The notes below the pieces were generated by a model. It saw only the letters and a list, made by a program, of their open reading frames with translations. It searched no databases and was not told where the DNA came from. Shown here piece after piece: positions 24,609 through 35,265 of a stretch of DNA of 64,000 bases. Source of the DNA: Phalacrocorax aristotelis (lineage: Eukaryota > Chordata > Aves > Suliformes > Phalacrocoracidae). The translations under genes were made by a program, and so were the position numbers. The stretch's first letter is position 1. Each line of letters starts with the position of its first letter. The stretch lies in contig NC_134276.1 of assembly GCF_949628215.1 (NCBI RefSeq), forward strand, positions 130,014,125 through 130,078,124, written 5' to 3'.

Positions 24609-27600
24609 CTGCAGGAGGAAAATGAGAGCACAGAGAGAGAGAGAGAGAGAGAGAGAACATCATTATTATCACAGGAGTAATTATTACTTCCAAACTTTTC
24701 CAAGACACAAACCTCAAGGAGCCCACTGTTACCTGTCCTTCTCCCCTTCTAAATTAGCTTGCAGAACTACACAATTGTTGAACGTGTGATAATTCAGAAA
24801 ACTGAGTTACTTACCCATCCTGAGGCAATAAAACCAAACCCCTTCAAAGTACTTTCTGTAATACCAGTTAAAAGCCCACAGCTCCTTTGATTTTGTTCTC
24901 AAAGGAGGTATAAAGCAATTACTACTTAGATATCAAGGTACAGGCTGTCAAGCATCCATCTGTCTCACCCACCAGACAGAAAGCCAGCCCCCAGGTGTAA
25001 CTACAAGACTAAGTAGCAACAGCTTCACATCTTGCAAGCACTTGATAGCAACAAATTAGAGCAAATGCAACATGAAAAGGGGAAAAAGCAGGTGGCTTTC
25101 GGTTGTTCAACTTTTCATGCAGGGAATAAAGCTTAGTTTGCTATGAAGCATTGAGTTATACAGCAGTACACTATTAAAGCAAGTTTTAAACAGAACCTTT
25201 GAACCTGCCTTTTAAAAAGGCAGCCTGTAAGTTACTGAAATATTTCTCCTCAGAGAAAGAATATGCTCATCAGTGGGATATCACAGTCTGTCTTGCTTGT
25301 AAGCACACTAGAAACTCTTTAAAGGAACTAGATGATAAGACTAGTAGGCCAATACATCTCCCAGGAATATTTTCTCCTGGTGATCTTTGCAGCACTTTGG
25401 GCATTCAAGAATTGCCCTCCTGCACTGTGGCACTGCAAGGTGGCCAATGCAGCGACAGAAAATGAAAAGGAATGTGATTCATAGAAACACTTCAGCACGG
25501 GGAATTTAGGAACTGAAAGGTGAATACCCAGGTTGGAAGCTGCTGGGAAGGAGATGAGAGCATAGACCTGGGGAAAGCCTCAGGGGAACTCTGAACTCTG
25601 GGACCACAGCTATCCTTACTTTGAACAATGACACTGCAGGGAATGTCCCTGTTTACTAAGGATGTTTTCACCACTTCTAAGGGAAAGTTATGAAATTGCT
25701 TCCCCTGGGTCATGTCAGACCTGCTCAGATCCTCTGCTGAGCTGTGACATGCCTGGCCGGAAGGGAAAACTGCAGTCCCTCTGTATCGCTGATTTTTGTG
25801 GTTAGACACTGAAGTAGCTGTGAAATACTGTCCAGATGTGACAATGCTGTTGTGCAGCTGGGATGTGATGTGATTAGGATACCAAAATGGTGAGCAGAGT
25901 AGTAGCAAGGAAGTGCTTGTTCCACTGTTACAAACACACTAAACAGAGTTTGTGTTTCCTCATCTAAGTACCCTGGAAATTAAAACACCACACTGGCTAT
26001 CGTCTCCAGACTGACAGACAAGTAAGATAATCCTCCTCCCCCACCCCAAATACTGGCCTCTGAAACATTTGGGCTTTTATCACAGGCCTCTACTGCAAGT
26101 ATCAGCGCACCTTGATACTGCCTCATTCACAAGGTCTAGAAAGACAAAAGCTTCCAGCTTCCAACATGTTTTAAAAGAATTGTGTAAAAGAAGGAATAGC
26201 TTTGTGCTGTGTAGCACAAGCTTTCACCAACACGTACACACAACTCTTCTGTGTATTTTTACAGTATTGACTTATTACCAAAAATGGGTGGAAACAAAAA
26301 AAAAAGCTACAGTGTTCCTTGCCTCCTTCCTTTTTTATTTGCATTTGAAATTCTGATTTTATTGAGCTTGATCAACCAGGAGAATTCTGCCAATGACCTG
26401 AGAATGGATATCCTTTCTGAGAAGACTGAGTACAAGCAAAGCATAGACAAAGTGACTTCATATTTACAACACTAACTGCATTCACTTTTGATTGCATCTA
26501 TTCAACAGACAAGCCTGACAGTTAGGATGATAGTTTTCTCATAAATGATTCAGTGTTCCTGCCTCTCCAAGTAAGGACTGAAGAAGCTGCAAATTCATAT
26601 CTCCAGCAGTCTACCAAGAAAACCAGGGACTTCACATTCCTAGGACTTCTAAGCTAGAAAACAAATACGGATTTTGTTTCCTTTTTATCTTTCTGCCTCC
26701 TTTTTTTAAAAAAAAAAAAAACAAACAACAAAAAAAAACAACTAAGCAAAACTCTTGCTGACTTTTTGTCTGATTCAAGCAAACCCAAATACACTTGTTC
26801 CTTCCCTGGCCAGTTTCTTCATATCCCAGATTTTAAGTTTGGAGACATAGAAGCAGGATAGGAACAGGCACATGACTCAATTCAAAGCAGAACACAGCAG
26901 AACTGTAGAAAACAGGAAGATGTTCCAGTTCCTTAGTTTTCAAAAACTAAGAACAGCAACTGGATGAAACAGCAAAAAAGCCCTCTTCCACCAGAGGCCT
27001 AATGCAAAGAGCAAGCACTGTCTGATGCAGACAGCCTTTTCGTTTAGAGCACCTAAGAGGGACAGTCACCTTGCCATGACACCAGTGAGGCTTGTGCACA
27101 AGCACTGCAGGGTAGGGAAGATTACTGCAGGCTTGTCAGGGCTCATGCCAGGACTCACTGTGTCCTGCTTCATGCTCCCTGCCAGCGAGTCCACAGCTGG
27201 AGCATTTGCAGCTCAGAAGTAGGGCACAGGGAAGACCAGGGTGCAATGGAGCACCATGGTCAAGGATGCCTGCTGGAAGATGGTCTCCCCAGCTGCAGCC
27301 GAGCCCTGCACCTTCATCCCTGCCACACAGACCCAACTGGGACACACGCAGTGGTCACTTCTAGGACAGAAATCCCAGTCCCAAGCTTGGTGCCTGGCAG
27401 CTGGATGCCAGAAAAGAGCTATTATGGGGCAGTAGCAGGAATGCACATTTTGGAGTCTGCAGCTGATGTGCAGCAGCTGGTGTGCAGTGGCTGGCTAAAA
27501 GTAGCTCAGTATGGAATTTCTCTCTTGGCCACTTGGATATGAATTTCAGGCACAAGCCACCCGTCCTGTCTATTTCTGTTCTCCTGCATTGTTCCTCTGC

Positions 27601-30600
27601 CCCAATACCCACCACACCCAGGAATTTTTCCCTTGCAGAGTAAAGAGTTAGCACTTTGCAAGAGAGCACCTCATTCTCAGCCACCAAAAAGCAGAGTTTT
27701 GTGTGTGTTAAAACAATGTTTAACCTGTCAGTCCACCCAGGGTCACTGGAGGCAGGAGCTATACAACACAGGGCAGTCTTTTCAATGCCTTACTGATCTG
27801 GCTGAGCTGAAACTTAGCAGCAAAGGGGAGGACAAAGCAAATGCTGGGATGAGCTGTGGTGGGCAGGGGGAGGAATGGTTCTGAGCTTTCTCCCCCTGCC
27901 CAGATTGAGCACCTGCAAGGTGTACAGCAACTCCCCACTGCCAATCCGCTGTAAACCCTGGAGCTGTTTCTACCCCTGTGAGCATTTCTGGGTTGTCTGC
28001 TCTCTCACATGCAGATGTCTTCCTCAGCTCAATACTGGAGTACCTCCAGGCACACCTCTACCTCATGGCACGTCAGACCGAGCCCTGTGGTGTATCTGCA
28101 GGCACTCGTGTACCACCTGTCAGCCTGCACACCATTTCAGTTTCTCTGCCTCCACTGAGGGATGGGAAGAGCTTTCTATGGCCGAGTTACTGGCCCTGCC
28201 ACCCCACGGTGCAGCTGATGCCTGGAGTCAAGCCTCCACCCTGCTGCTTTTCCTTAAGAAAATCACACAGCTGGAGCCCACCTCCCAGGATTCCTTGGAG
28301 CAGCAGGCAAAAAAAACACTGCAGAGCAGCAAACCCACAGCAAATGAGGGCGAGAGGCTGGGGGCCACCATCTGCCTGGGAAGCTGCATTGCAGGAAGAA
28401 CTTGCTTCCTCAAGCGGGTACTTACGCGGGGGTCCCACACAGGGTGAGGCGTGCCCATGCCAGGAGTGCCCTCACTTCATATACTCCCCTTCGCTCACAT
28501 AGTCCATAAAAGACCCCGGCAACTCAGCAAAATCTTCCAAGACAAGACTGGTGGAGTCCTCACCCAGCAGGTCACTGTCAGGCCGGGATGCCCGGGGGTG
28601 CGGAGCTGGTGGCGGTGGTGGTGGTGGCTGCGGAGGGGGCTCAGAGGCACCAGCCTGGCCAGAGGTAGGTGGTGGCTCCTCGCAGTCCTCTGACTCGCCC
28701 TCGGAGGAGGCTGGCCGGAGGACGTGGTAGAGGCTGGGCAAGCGGATGTCAAAGCGAAGGCCAAACTTGGCAAAGAGCTTCTCATTGAGGGAGTAAAGCT
28801 TCTCCGATATGTCGTAGCCCAGGTGGGAGGAGAAGAGCCGGGAAACATAGCGGTCCTTCCTCAGGAGGAGGTACAGCTTCTTCCTCGGCCAGGTGATGAA
28901 GCTGCAGTCCGTCTCAGCTGTCAGCGTGACCTGTGAGGCAGGGAGGAAGCAGAGTAAGCCCTACTATGCGGTTAGGGGTAACCCACCTTGGGGCTGCATG
29001 CCTCTCTCCAGTGAAGGACCCCTGCCCCTTTGATGCCTGCTCTCCTTGGAAATGGTGGGACTGGAGAGCCAAACTGCCCAAACTGAACAATCAGATAAAT
29101 CCTTACCTGCCTCTGCTTCCTCTCCCCAAGCAGCCAGAGACCAGGTTTTCCTATACGATTAGCAGCAAGCGCTTGCTTAGTCTAGCCACATGACTAGCTA
29201 CTTTTCACCCTCTCACTTTCAGATGATGCTCCCTGTTGACATCTGAGCGATGTAGCTGAAATGAGTGGGGTGGCATACGTGGCCTCAGTCCTCTACAGAA
29301 ACATGGAGGGAAGTGTTTCTGTGTGCCCAGCTGGCCCAAGTCACCAGTGGGTAGCCCTCCAGCAGGCTTCTCCAAGAAGGCCCTCAGTGTGGGAAGGGCC
29401 ACCTGGAAGGCTTGCCTGGTCACCCCATGCCAGAGGGAAATCCTGTCTTGTTGGCTCTGCCAGGCTGAATGGCCTTGAAAGATGCACAGCACAGCTCAGC
29501 AAGAGAAGTAAAAGGGGGTTACTGTGTTTGTGTGGAGGTAGGAAATTTACTTGAGGTTTTATTGTGGGGTTTTTTTTATTTAATTGGAAAAAAAAATTTA
29601 GAGAACATTTTGTTTTGCTTTGGGTTTTGCCAGTGCAAACAGAGCCATTTTTTCCCTAGCTGTGAGACCAAACTATTAATAATAAACAACACTATAGAAT
29701 ACATTACTGTATATTGTAATATATAAATTTAATAATAATAATAAAAGGTAAGAAACACAGAAAGGGTCAAACAGCCTTGGGCCAAAGAAGAACATCCGAG
29801 TGTAATGGAGACACTGGTATGTGAACAAGTGCCAGAGCCAAAATATGCTGGGGCTCCCTTTCACTCTGTATCCAGGGGGCTTCTTGGCCAACCACCATGG
29901 CAGAGGGCCACTGGGAAGCTGAACACAGCTTAGCTGCATGTGTGTGTCCTTGGGTTTGATATTTAATGCCACTGCCATGCAAGCAGCTGCCTTATGAAAG
30001 AAATACAGGATATAAAACCTGAGAACTTTCCTAGGCTGAGAGAAGTGAGAGGAAGGGTCATACAGAAACTGAAGTGACCAGAGTCTCATTTTCCTGACCA
30101 ATTTCTGGCATGGGAATTGAAAGTCTCTGCTTCTCGTGAGGGATTAAGTGAGATGTAATAAGAAAACCTGCCTCCAAACCAGAGCAGCAGGACAGATTTC
30201 AGTCATGAATCCCCCCAACGGAGGTGCTCTGGCATCAGCAGAGCTCATAATCCAGCCTTTGGGGGGAAACGCTAGCCCTGAAACACAACTCCTTCAGGCA
30301 CTGGGAGCCAGCAGTCCCATGGGAAGAAGACACAGCCAAAGCAGAAAGCTCAAGGAAACTGGCTCTCCTTGTAGACTGAGTTGTGCTTCTGCCCTTTTTC
30401 AGTGGGCTCAGGATTGAAACTGCTCAATTCTGAGAGCCATGGGGAAAACATGGGCAACAAAAACCTTCCACGCCCTCCCCCAGCAAAGTCCAGAGTCAAG
30501 CATGCACTTTTTTAACCAAATGATTGTGATGCTAGGAATAAGGTTGAGATATGCCACAGAGTTCTATTAACTACTCAGGTAAGAGGGACTACTGGGTTAA

Positions 30601-33600
30601 ACAGCTGCCAAAAGCAGCACATCACCATGGCTGAGCACAGCCCTCAAGAGTAATGTCCGGCCAAGAATATGGACTAGCCAAATCTCACCTGCTGAATGCG
30701 GGTCTCACACAGGCTGCTACTTTTTCATGCTCCTCAGTAAGCAGATGTGGATTTTAGGCATTTCCAGCACATGACTGCAGCCTTTTCCCACCTAGGACTT
30801 GAGATCCCAATCTGGGTGCCAGGCACAGCTGATCTCCCTGACCAGCCCTGTCTCACTGAGCAGGAGGGGCCTAGAGTGTGGTGCTGGCAGGACTCGTGCA
30901 GCCTGGCACCAGCTTGCTCCCGAGCTGTCTCACGCACCGCAGATAAAGACACTCTGGAGGTGTGGGAACCTTCAGTTCCACAGAAATTAGTTCAGAAAAT
31001 GCTGGACATGCCTTTGCAGGTTGCATGCCATCCAGATGGCCATTTCCCTGCCAGGAGCACCGGGCAGCTGTTGTTGTCTCTGCTCGACCCTTAAGCAAGT
31101 ACAGTCCAGGAGCTAGCAGCAATCTGCTGCCAGATTGAAGCCCTGTGCAAACCATGAGATATTCTCATCCCTTGCACAACCATGCTGCAGTTGCCTTCTC
31201 TACCCCGTTATCTTGGCTGACATCCCTATTTCTGCTCACAAGCTGTAGCCCTGTGCCATGGTAATATGGTTAGCCATCTCCTGCAACTGGTACTCCTGCA
31301 AGACCATAACCACTGGCAATGGCATAGCTTTCAGGAGCAAATTCCATGACCCTTTCACACATGGGCCTAATTCAGACCCAAGGAAAGCAGATTCGGAGAG
31401 CTGTCCTGGTTTAACCAAGCCTGAATGTGACTGCCCTCATGAGAAAGCATCATCATTCCCTCATGACTGTCCCACACTCCCAAAGGATTAGCAAAATCCT
31501 TCTCATATGCCCTACCTGACATATTCTAGAGTGACATCCTGGCAGGGATCAGCCTGACCTGGGTTGTGAGTTAAAGGCAGAGAGATGAGGGCTTAAGCAA
31601 TCTCTTCCAGAAGGAAAGCCAAACAAATACTGTGGGGTGTTGACAGCAAGAGCAAAATCCTTTCAGTTGCTGCAATGAAGAATTGGTCTGGCCTCTCAGC
31701 AAGGAATTCTTCTGCTCAGAAAGAACCATATTCGGGTGTGAATCATCCTTTCTGCCTCTCTACCCCAAACACATCACCATCAGAAACTTCTGTGAGGAAC
31801 AGGATATTTATGGATTTACATCACTGCTGAATATTGCCATGGCTTCCATCCTGATGCTGGAACAATGCACCCTGCTAGCAGTGTGCAGGGCAAAAACATC
31901 AATACAGGTGTGAGGGAACACTGTAATGGAAGAGACAGCAATCTGATACCTTGTCTCCCTGCTCAACTGGAACGAGCACTATGTTCCACCCTCCCTGCTA
32001 TCAGCTGATAATAGAAGCACGCGCTGAGGTCTTCAGAGGAAGGTAGAAAAAAGATAACACAGCTGATCACACCACCCTGTGCTGGCTAAACCATGAGGAA
32101 GGGGAGGAAAGTACTGCCGGTTAGCTTTGAATGGCATAATGAACCCCCTCCATCCCCTTCTTAGACGTGTAACAAAGCAGCAAGGAGTGAAGCTGGGCTC
32201 CTGTGGGGCCATGAGGGGTTACCTGGAAAGTTCCTTCCTCAGATGGTCGCAACGACTCCCATTCTGGAGAGTCCAGGAACTGGTACGGAAAGACGTAGTG
32301 AAGGAATTGTCCATCCTGGCTCACTCGGACCCTGCAGAGAGGACAGGTGAGGCACACAGGCTTAGGCCACAGAATAGATGTCACATGAACCCAATCAGCT
32401 CACAAAATGTGCAGGCAGCTGGCCCCACCAGAGAGGAAAGAACTTCTCATCTCACGTATGTCTCATACCCTCTCCGGGACAGTTGCAGATGCTCCAGTCT
32501 ACGGGGCTGTCCCTCCTTTCTCTGTGGGAAATATTTGCCGCCACTTCTCCATATTCCATCTGTTTTCTGTTTCCTGCTACAAAGCCAGTGCTCACAGGTG
32601 CAATGCTTGGTCATAAAGAAGGACTTCTCAGCCCACAATGCTCTGCTGCTTTTTACGTACTTCTAAGCCAGCCTGTGGCTCTTTGTACTTGCATCTTCTT
32701 CCCGTCCTCAGGGTTGCATGAGGGCATTCCCTGCCTCGATGCTGGGAAGCTGTTACACACAGAACCCCCAAAAATTACATTGGCCATCATTCCTGACACA
32801 TCACACTGTGAGCTCATAGTTTGCTGCACATTACCATTCAGGTACTCTTGGCCTCCCAAGTGTCCCTTTCCCCTACTTTTGCTACAACCACCTACCAATG
32901 TCACAGTCAAACTTGCACCCAGCTGTGCTGTGGGAGCAGAGGAGGAGAGCAGCACAGGCCTGGGGAAATGGCAGGGCACTCTGAAGCTCTATTCATAGCT
33001 CTGCACCACCAGATTTGGGGCCTCTTCCCTCCCTGTCGCCACGTAACCCCTATTGTACAATGCACAAAGGCAATTCTTGCTTTCAGGAGTTACACTGTTG
33101 GCTTCCAGTCAGCTGGGAGTGCGGCCTGGAAGGGTCAGGGATCACAAGGCAGGCTTCCTGATCCAGGCATGTTCTGCATTTCTGAACCCCACTTGTCTTG
33201 CTATTGTTCAGTTTAAGAGGGGGCACCATAATAGTAGCAATGCTCTGCTGGGTCAGCAAGCACCTCACAAGGCAATAGGGTGGGTAACAGGAAATGCAAA
33301 TCCAATCCCATCTCTACAGAGCATCCTATACTAGCCAAGATGCATACTTCCCACTGCAAAAGAGAGCAGAACAACTACCCCACCAGCACTGGCTTACTGT
33401 CCATTGGAGCACTTTCATGTCCACAGAGCAGTATCAAATTATCCAGTGCAGGACAAGACAGCACAGACTCTTTCCTGCTAACATTATTTGCAGATACAGT
33501 AAACTTCAGAGCAAGCTGCTCAGCACAGATGTTTGGTAAGGTGAAAGACACCTAGTGGAAACACACATACCCAATTTCCTCCCAGTGCTTTGCCATTCAG

Positions 33601-35265
33601 CACTGCTCAGTGGTCCCAGGATGCTCTTAACACATCCCAAAAAAGGGACGAAGACCAAAAAAAGGAAGGACAGCCCTTCCTTTTTTTGACCCCCTCACCA
33701 GAGGGGATGGACCACTGCAGTAAAACACGAGCCCCAGCTGATGCTGGGTTTGTCTTACCAAAGGAAAATCCTTGTGAGACACCTCCTACAGCTCAGCACT
33801 GCTCCTATTTACAGATGGGAGCATTCTCATCATCTCTCATCCTTTCATCACACTCTCCTTCCTTTCCCACTCTCACTTGACATTTGTGCCACGTCCCTGG
33901 CAGCAGCTGGGAAGCCAGTATCATTACTATTTGTATGCTTTTGGATTTTGCAAATCATTAAGAGATATGCTTGTAAAGGCATGCTGCAGGATCTCAGATG
34001 AACAAATGCCGGTACTTCATCAGCATAGTTCACTCAATAATCAAATCCCCAGTGTGACTATCTAGAGGTCCCCAAGGTCCTCCTTCGTGATCCAGAGGAA
34101 GGAAATCATGAGTCCAAGACAGCACAGGGAAAGAAAGGCCCAGTGAGGTGGGATCCATCACAGGAAAGCTCTCTCTTTCGAAGAAATAACCCTCAAAGTG
34201 AAAAATCTCAGAGCCTTGAAGGTTGAGGTGTTGGGAACATGGATGGAGCCTCTCCCTGAACACTGCTGGCCAGCAGGAGTTTCAGGTGAACTGAGGACTC
34301 AGGGTACTGAGTACACAGCTGTTCACATCACAGAGGTGTGTCTGGCATCCCCAGAGACCACAGGTCCAGACACAGTGCCTTCCTGCCTTGAGAAACACTC
34401 TCTCACAGCCAGTCTGCTCCCATCAGAAACAAGATCACTTTAAAATGACAGAAAGAGGTAAGGATTCCTGGACAGTATCACAGGCAAGGCTGAGTTGGCT
34501 GTTTCACTGCACGTAGCTTGGGCCTGCAAGCCATTCCCTGAAATATTGTCATTTAGAAAAAACAAAGAAAACAAAAACAACCCCAAAAGCAAATTACCCC
34601 CCTCCCCCCAACAAACAGATGCCTATCTCAAAGCCCTTTCAGAGGAAGGAAACAATCCTCACCCCAGTTTCTACAGAGGGTGAAAATGCAACAAGCCACA
34701 GCGCTTTGCTGTCAGACTTTGTTGAGATACAGGAGAGGCTTTACCTGCCAGACAGCAGCAATGAGAGGCGGTCAATGGGCGTCTTGCCCTCCACCGCGTA
34801 ATTCTGGTCTCTGACTAGTGACTGGACTTGCTCTTCACAGCACTTCACAATTTCTTTGTAGACTTCCAGGGGTACCTGCAAGGGCAGGTACATGGTCTTG
34901 TAGAGGAGGTCAAACTCTTCTGGGATAGTGTCTCTGCGGAGCCGGTAAACCAGGTGAGCCAGCTGAAGCAAGCAAGCGAGGACGAGCAGCATGTTCCAGA
35001 CGAAGATATCCAGCCCACAGACGCTCAGCCAGCCCCACAGAGCATAGCAAAAGTAGCCTGGGGCCAGGAGGCCAAAGATATAGAGGGACCCAAAGATGCC
35101 ACTTCCCCCCATGTAACCCAGGAGGACGATGCAGCTGGCCAGCTGGTAGGCTGCTCCCTCCATGATCTCCTTCCAGGCATCGCACACGGGAGGCTGGAGA
35201 ACAGCCTGGTCCCAAGAGAGGCTGCTTGCACTCCTCCTTCCCCACTCCCCACCCTCCCTGGCCAT
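24523..35265 (-). CDS. POPDC2: Popeye domain-containing protein 2 (POPDC2), two C-terminal isoforms
   Basis: A three-pass membrane protein of heart and skeletal muscle that binds cAMP through its cytoplasmic Popeye domain; the family modulates ion channels such as TREK-1 and cardiac pacemaking. On the minus strand the exons are 35265-34745, 32331-32223 and 28930-28472 (stop), or the third exon ends at 28564 and joins 24608-24523. The products are 362 and 360 residues; I recall 364 for human. Hydrophobic segments lie at about 40-59, 61-80 and 84-106. The Popeye domain follows from about 110, with the cAMP-site motifs DSPE (194-197) and FQVT (209-212) intact. The first ATG with a strong context (AGGATGG) is at 35265. 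An in-frame ATG at 35289 has a poor context, and the frame stays open further upstream. The C-terminal tail is Pro-rich. Confidence 0.95.
24631..24657. repeat. (AG)n microsatellite, also a splice-acceptor pyrimidine tract
   Basis: About thirteen AG units on the + strand. On the minus strand this (CT)n lies about 22 bases upstream of the POPDC2 exon 4 acceptor, so its length may affect how often that exon is used. Confidence 0.85.
24658..28471 (-). other. POPDC2 intron 3 of the long-spliced form
   Basis: This stretch is 3' UTR or downstream DNA for the read-through isoform and intron for the spliced one. A T-run and poly(A) tract sits at about 26700-26742. No other exon or repeat family is recognised. 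Confidence 0.5.
28472..28930 (-). CDS. POPDC2: POPDC2 third coding exon, read-through form with its own stop
   Basis: Starts VTLTAETDCSFITWPRKK, completing FQVT, and continues through GYDISEKLYSLNEKLFAKFG and DIRLPSLYHVL. An acidic and Pro-rich tail follows, with a run of seven prolines. Read through, it ends EDFAELPGSFMDYVSEGEYM-K and TGA at 28472. An internal donor (CTGG|gtgagg, boundary 28564) can end the exon early in phase 1 and join exon 4. Confidence 0.93.
   Translation of the reverse strand, partial: VTLTAETDCSFITWPRKKLYLLLRKDRYVSRLFSSHLGYDISEKLYSLNEKLFAKFGLRFDIRLPSLYHVLRPASSEGESEDCEEPPPTSGQAGASEPPPQPPPPPPPAPHPRASRPDSDLLGEDSTSLVLEDFAELPGSFMDYVSEGEYMK
28596..28642 (-). repeat. Proline-codon repeat inside POPDC2 exon 3
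   Basis: On the + strand this is a GGT/GGC-rich trinucleotide tract. On the coding strand it is CCA/CCG/CCT codons giving PPPQPPPPPPPAPHP. It is likely to vary in length between species. Confidence 0.7.
28931..34744 (-). other. POPDC2 introns 1 and 2
   Basis: Intron 2 covers 28931-32222 and intron 1 covers 32332-34744, both GT..AG on the minus strand. I see only short AT-rich or A-rich patches (for example 29690-29745) and no recognisable repeat family or other gene. Open frames here such as 32378-32998 (+) do not resemble proteins. Confidence 0.55.
32223..32331 (-). CDS. POPDC2: POPDC2 second coding exon (cAMP-site motif)
   Basis: Residues 175-210: VRVSQDGQFLHYVFPYQFLD, then SPEWESLRPSEEGTFQ. 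It carries the Popeye DSPE motif. The exon follows ctgcag and ends in phase 0 before gtaacc, which splits the FQVT motif between this exon and the next. Confidence 0.96.
34745..35265 (-). CDS. POPDC2: POPDC2 first coding exon
   Basis: Residues 1-173 plus two bases of Arg174. It covers the N-terminus (MAREGGEWGRR), three hydrophobic segments (for example LASCIVLLGYMGGSGIFG) and the start of the Popeye domain (DTIPEEFDLLYKTMYLPLQV), ending at IDRLSLLLSGR. The donor is gtaaag. Compared with the human sequence as I recall it, this start adds about 11 residues. Confidence 0.93.

Noticed and set aside
32378-32998. 206-residue + strand open frame in and beside a POPDC2 intron
   Set aside because: Antisense, low similarity to anything and without conserved motifs.
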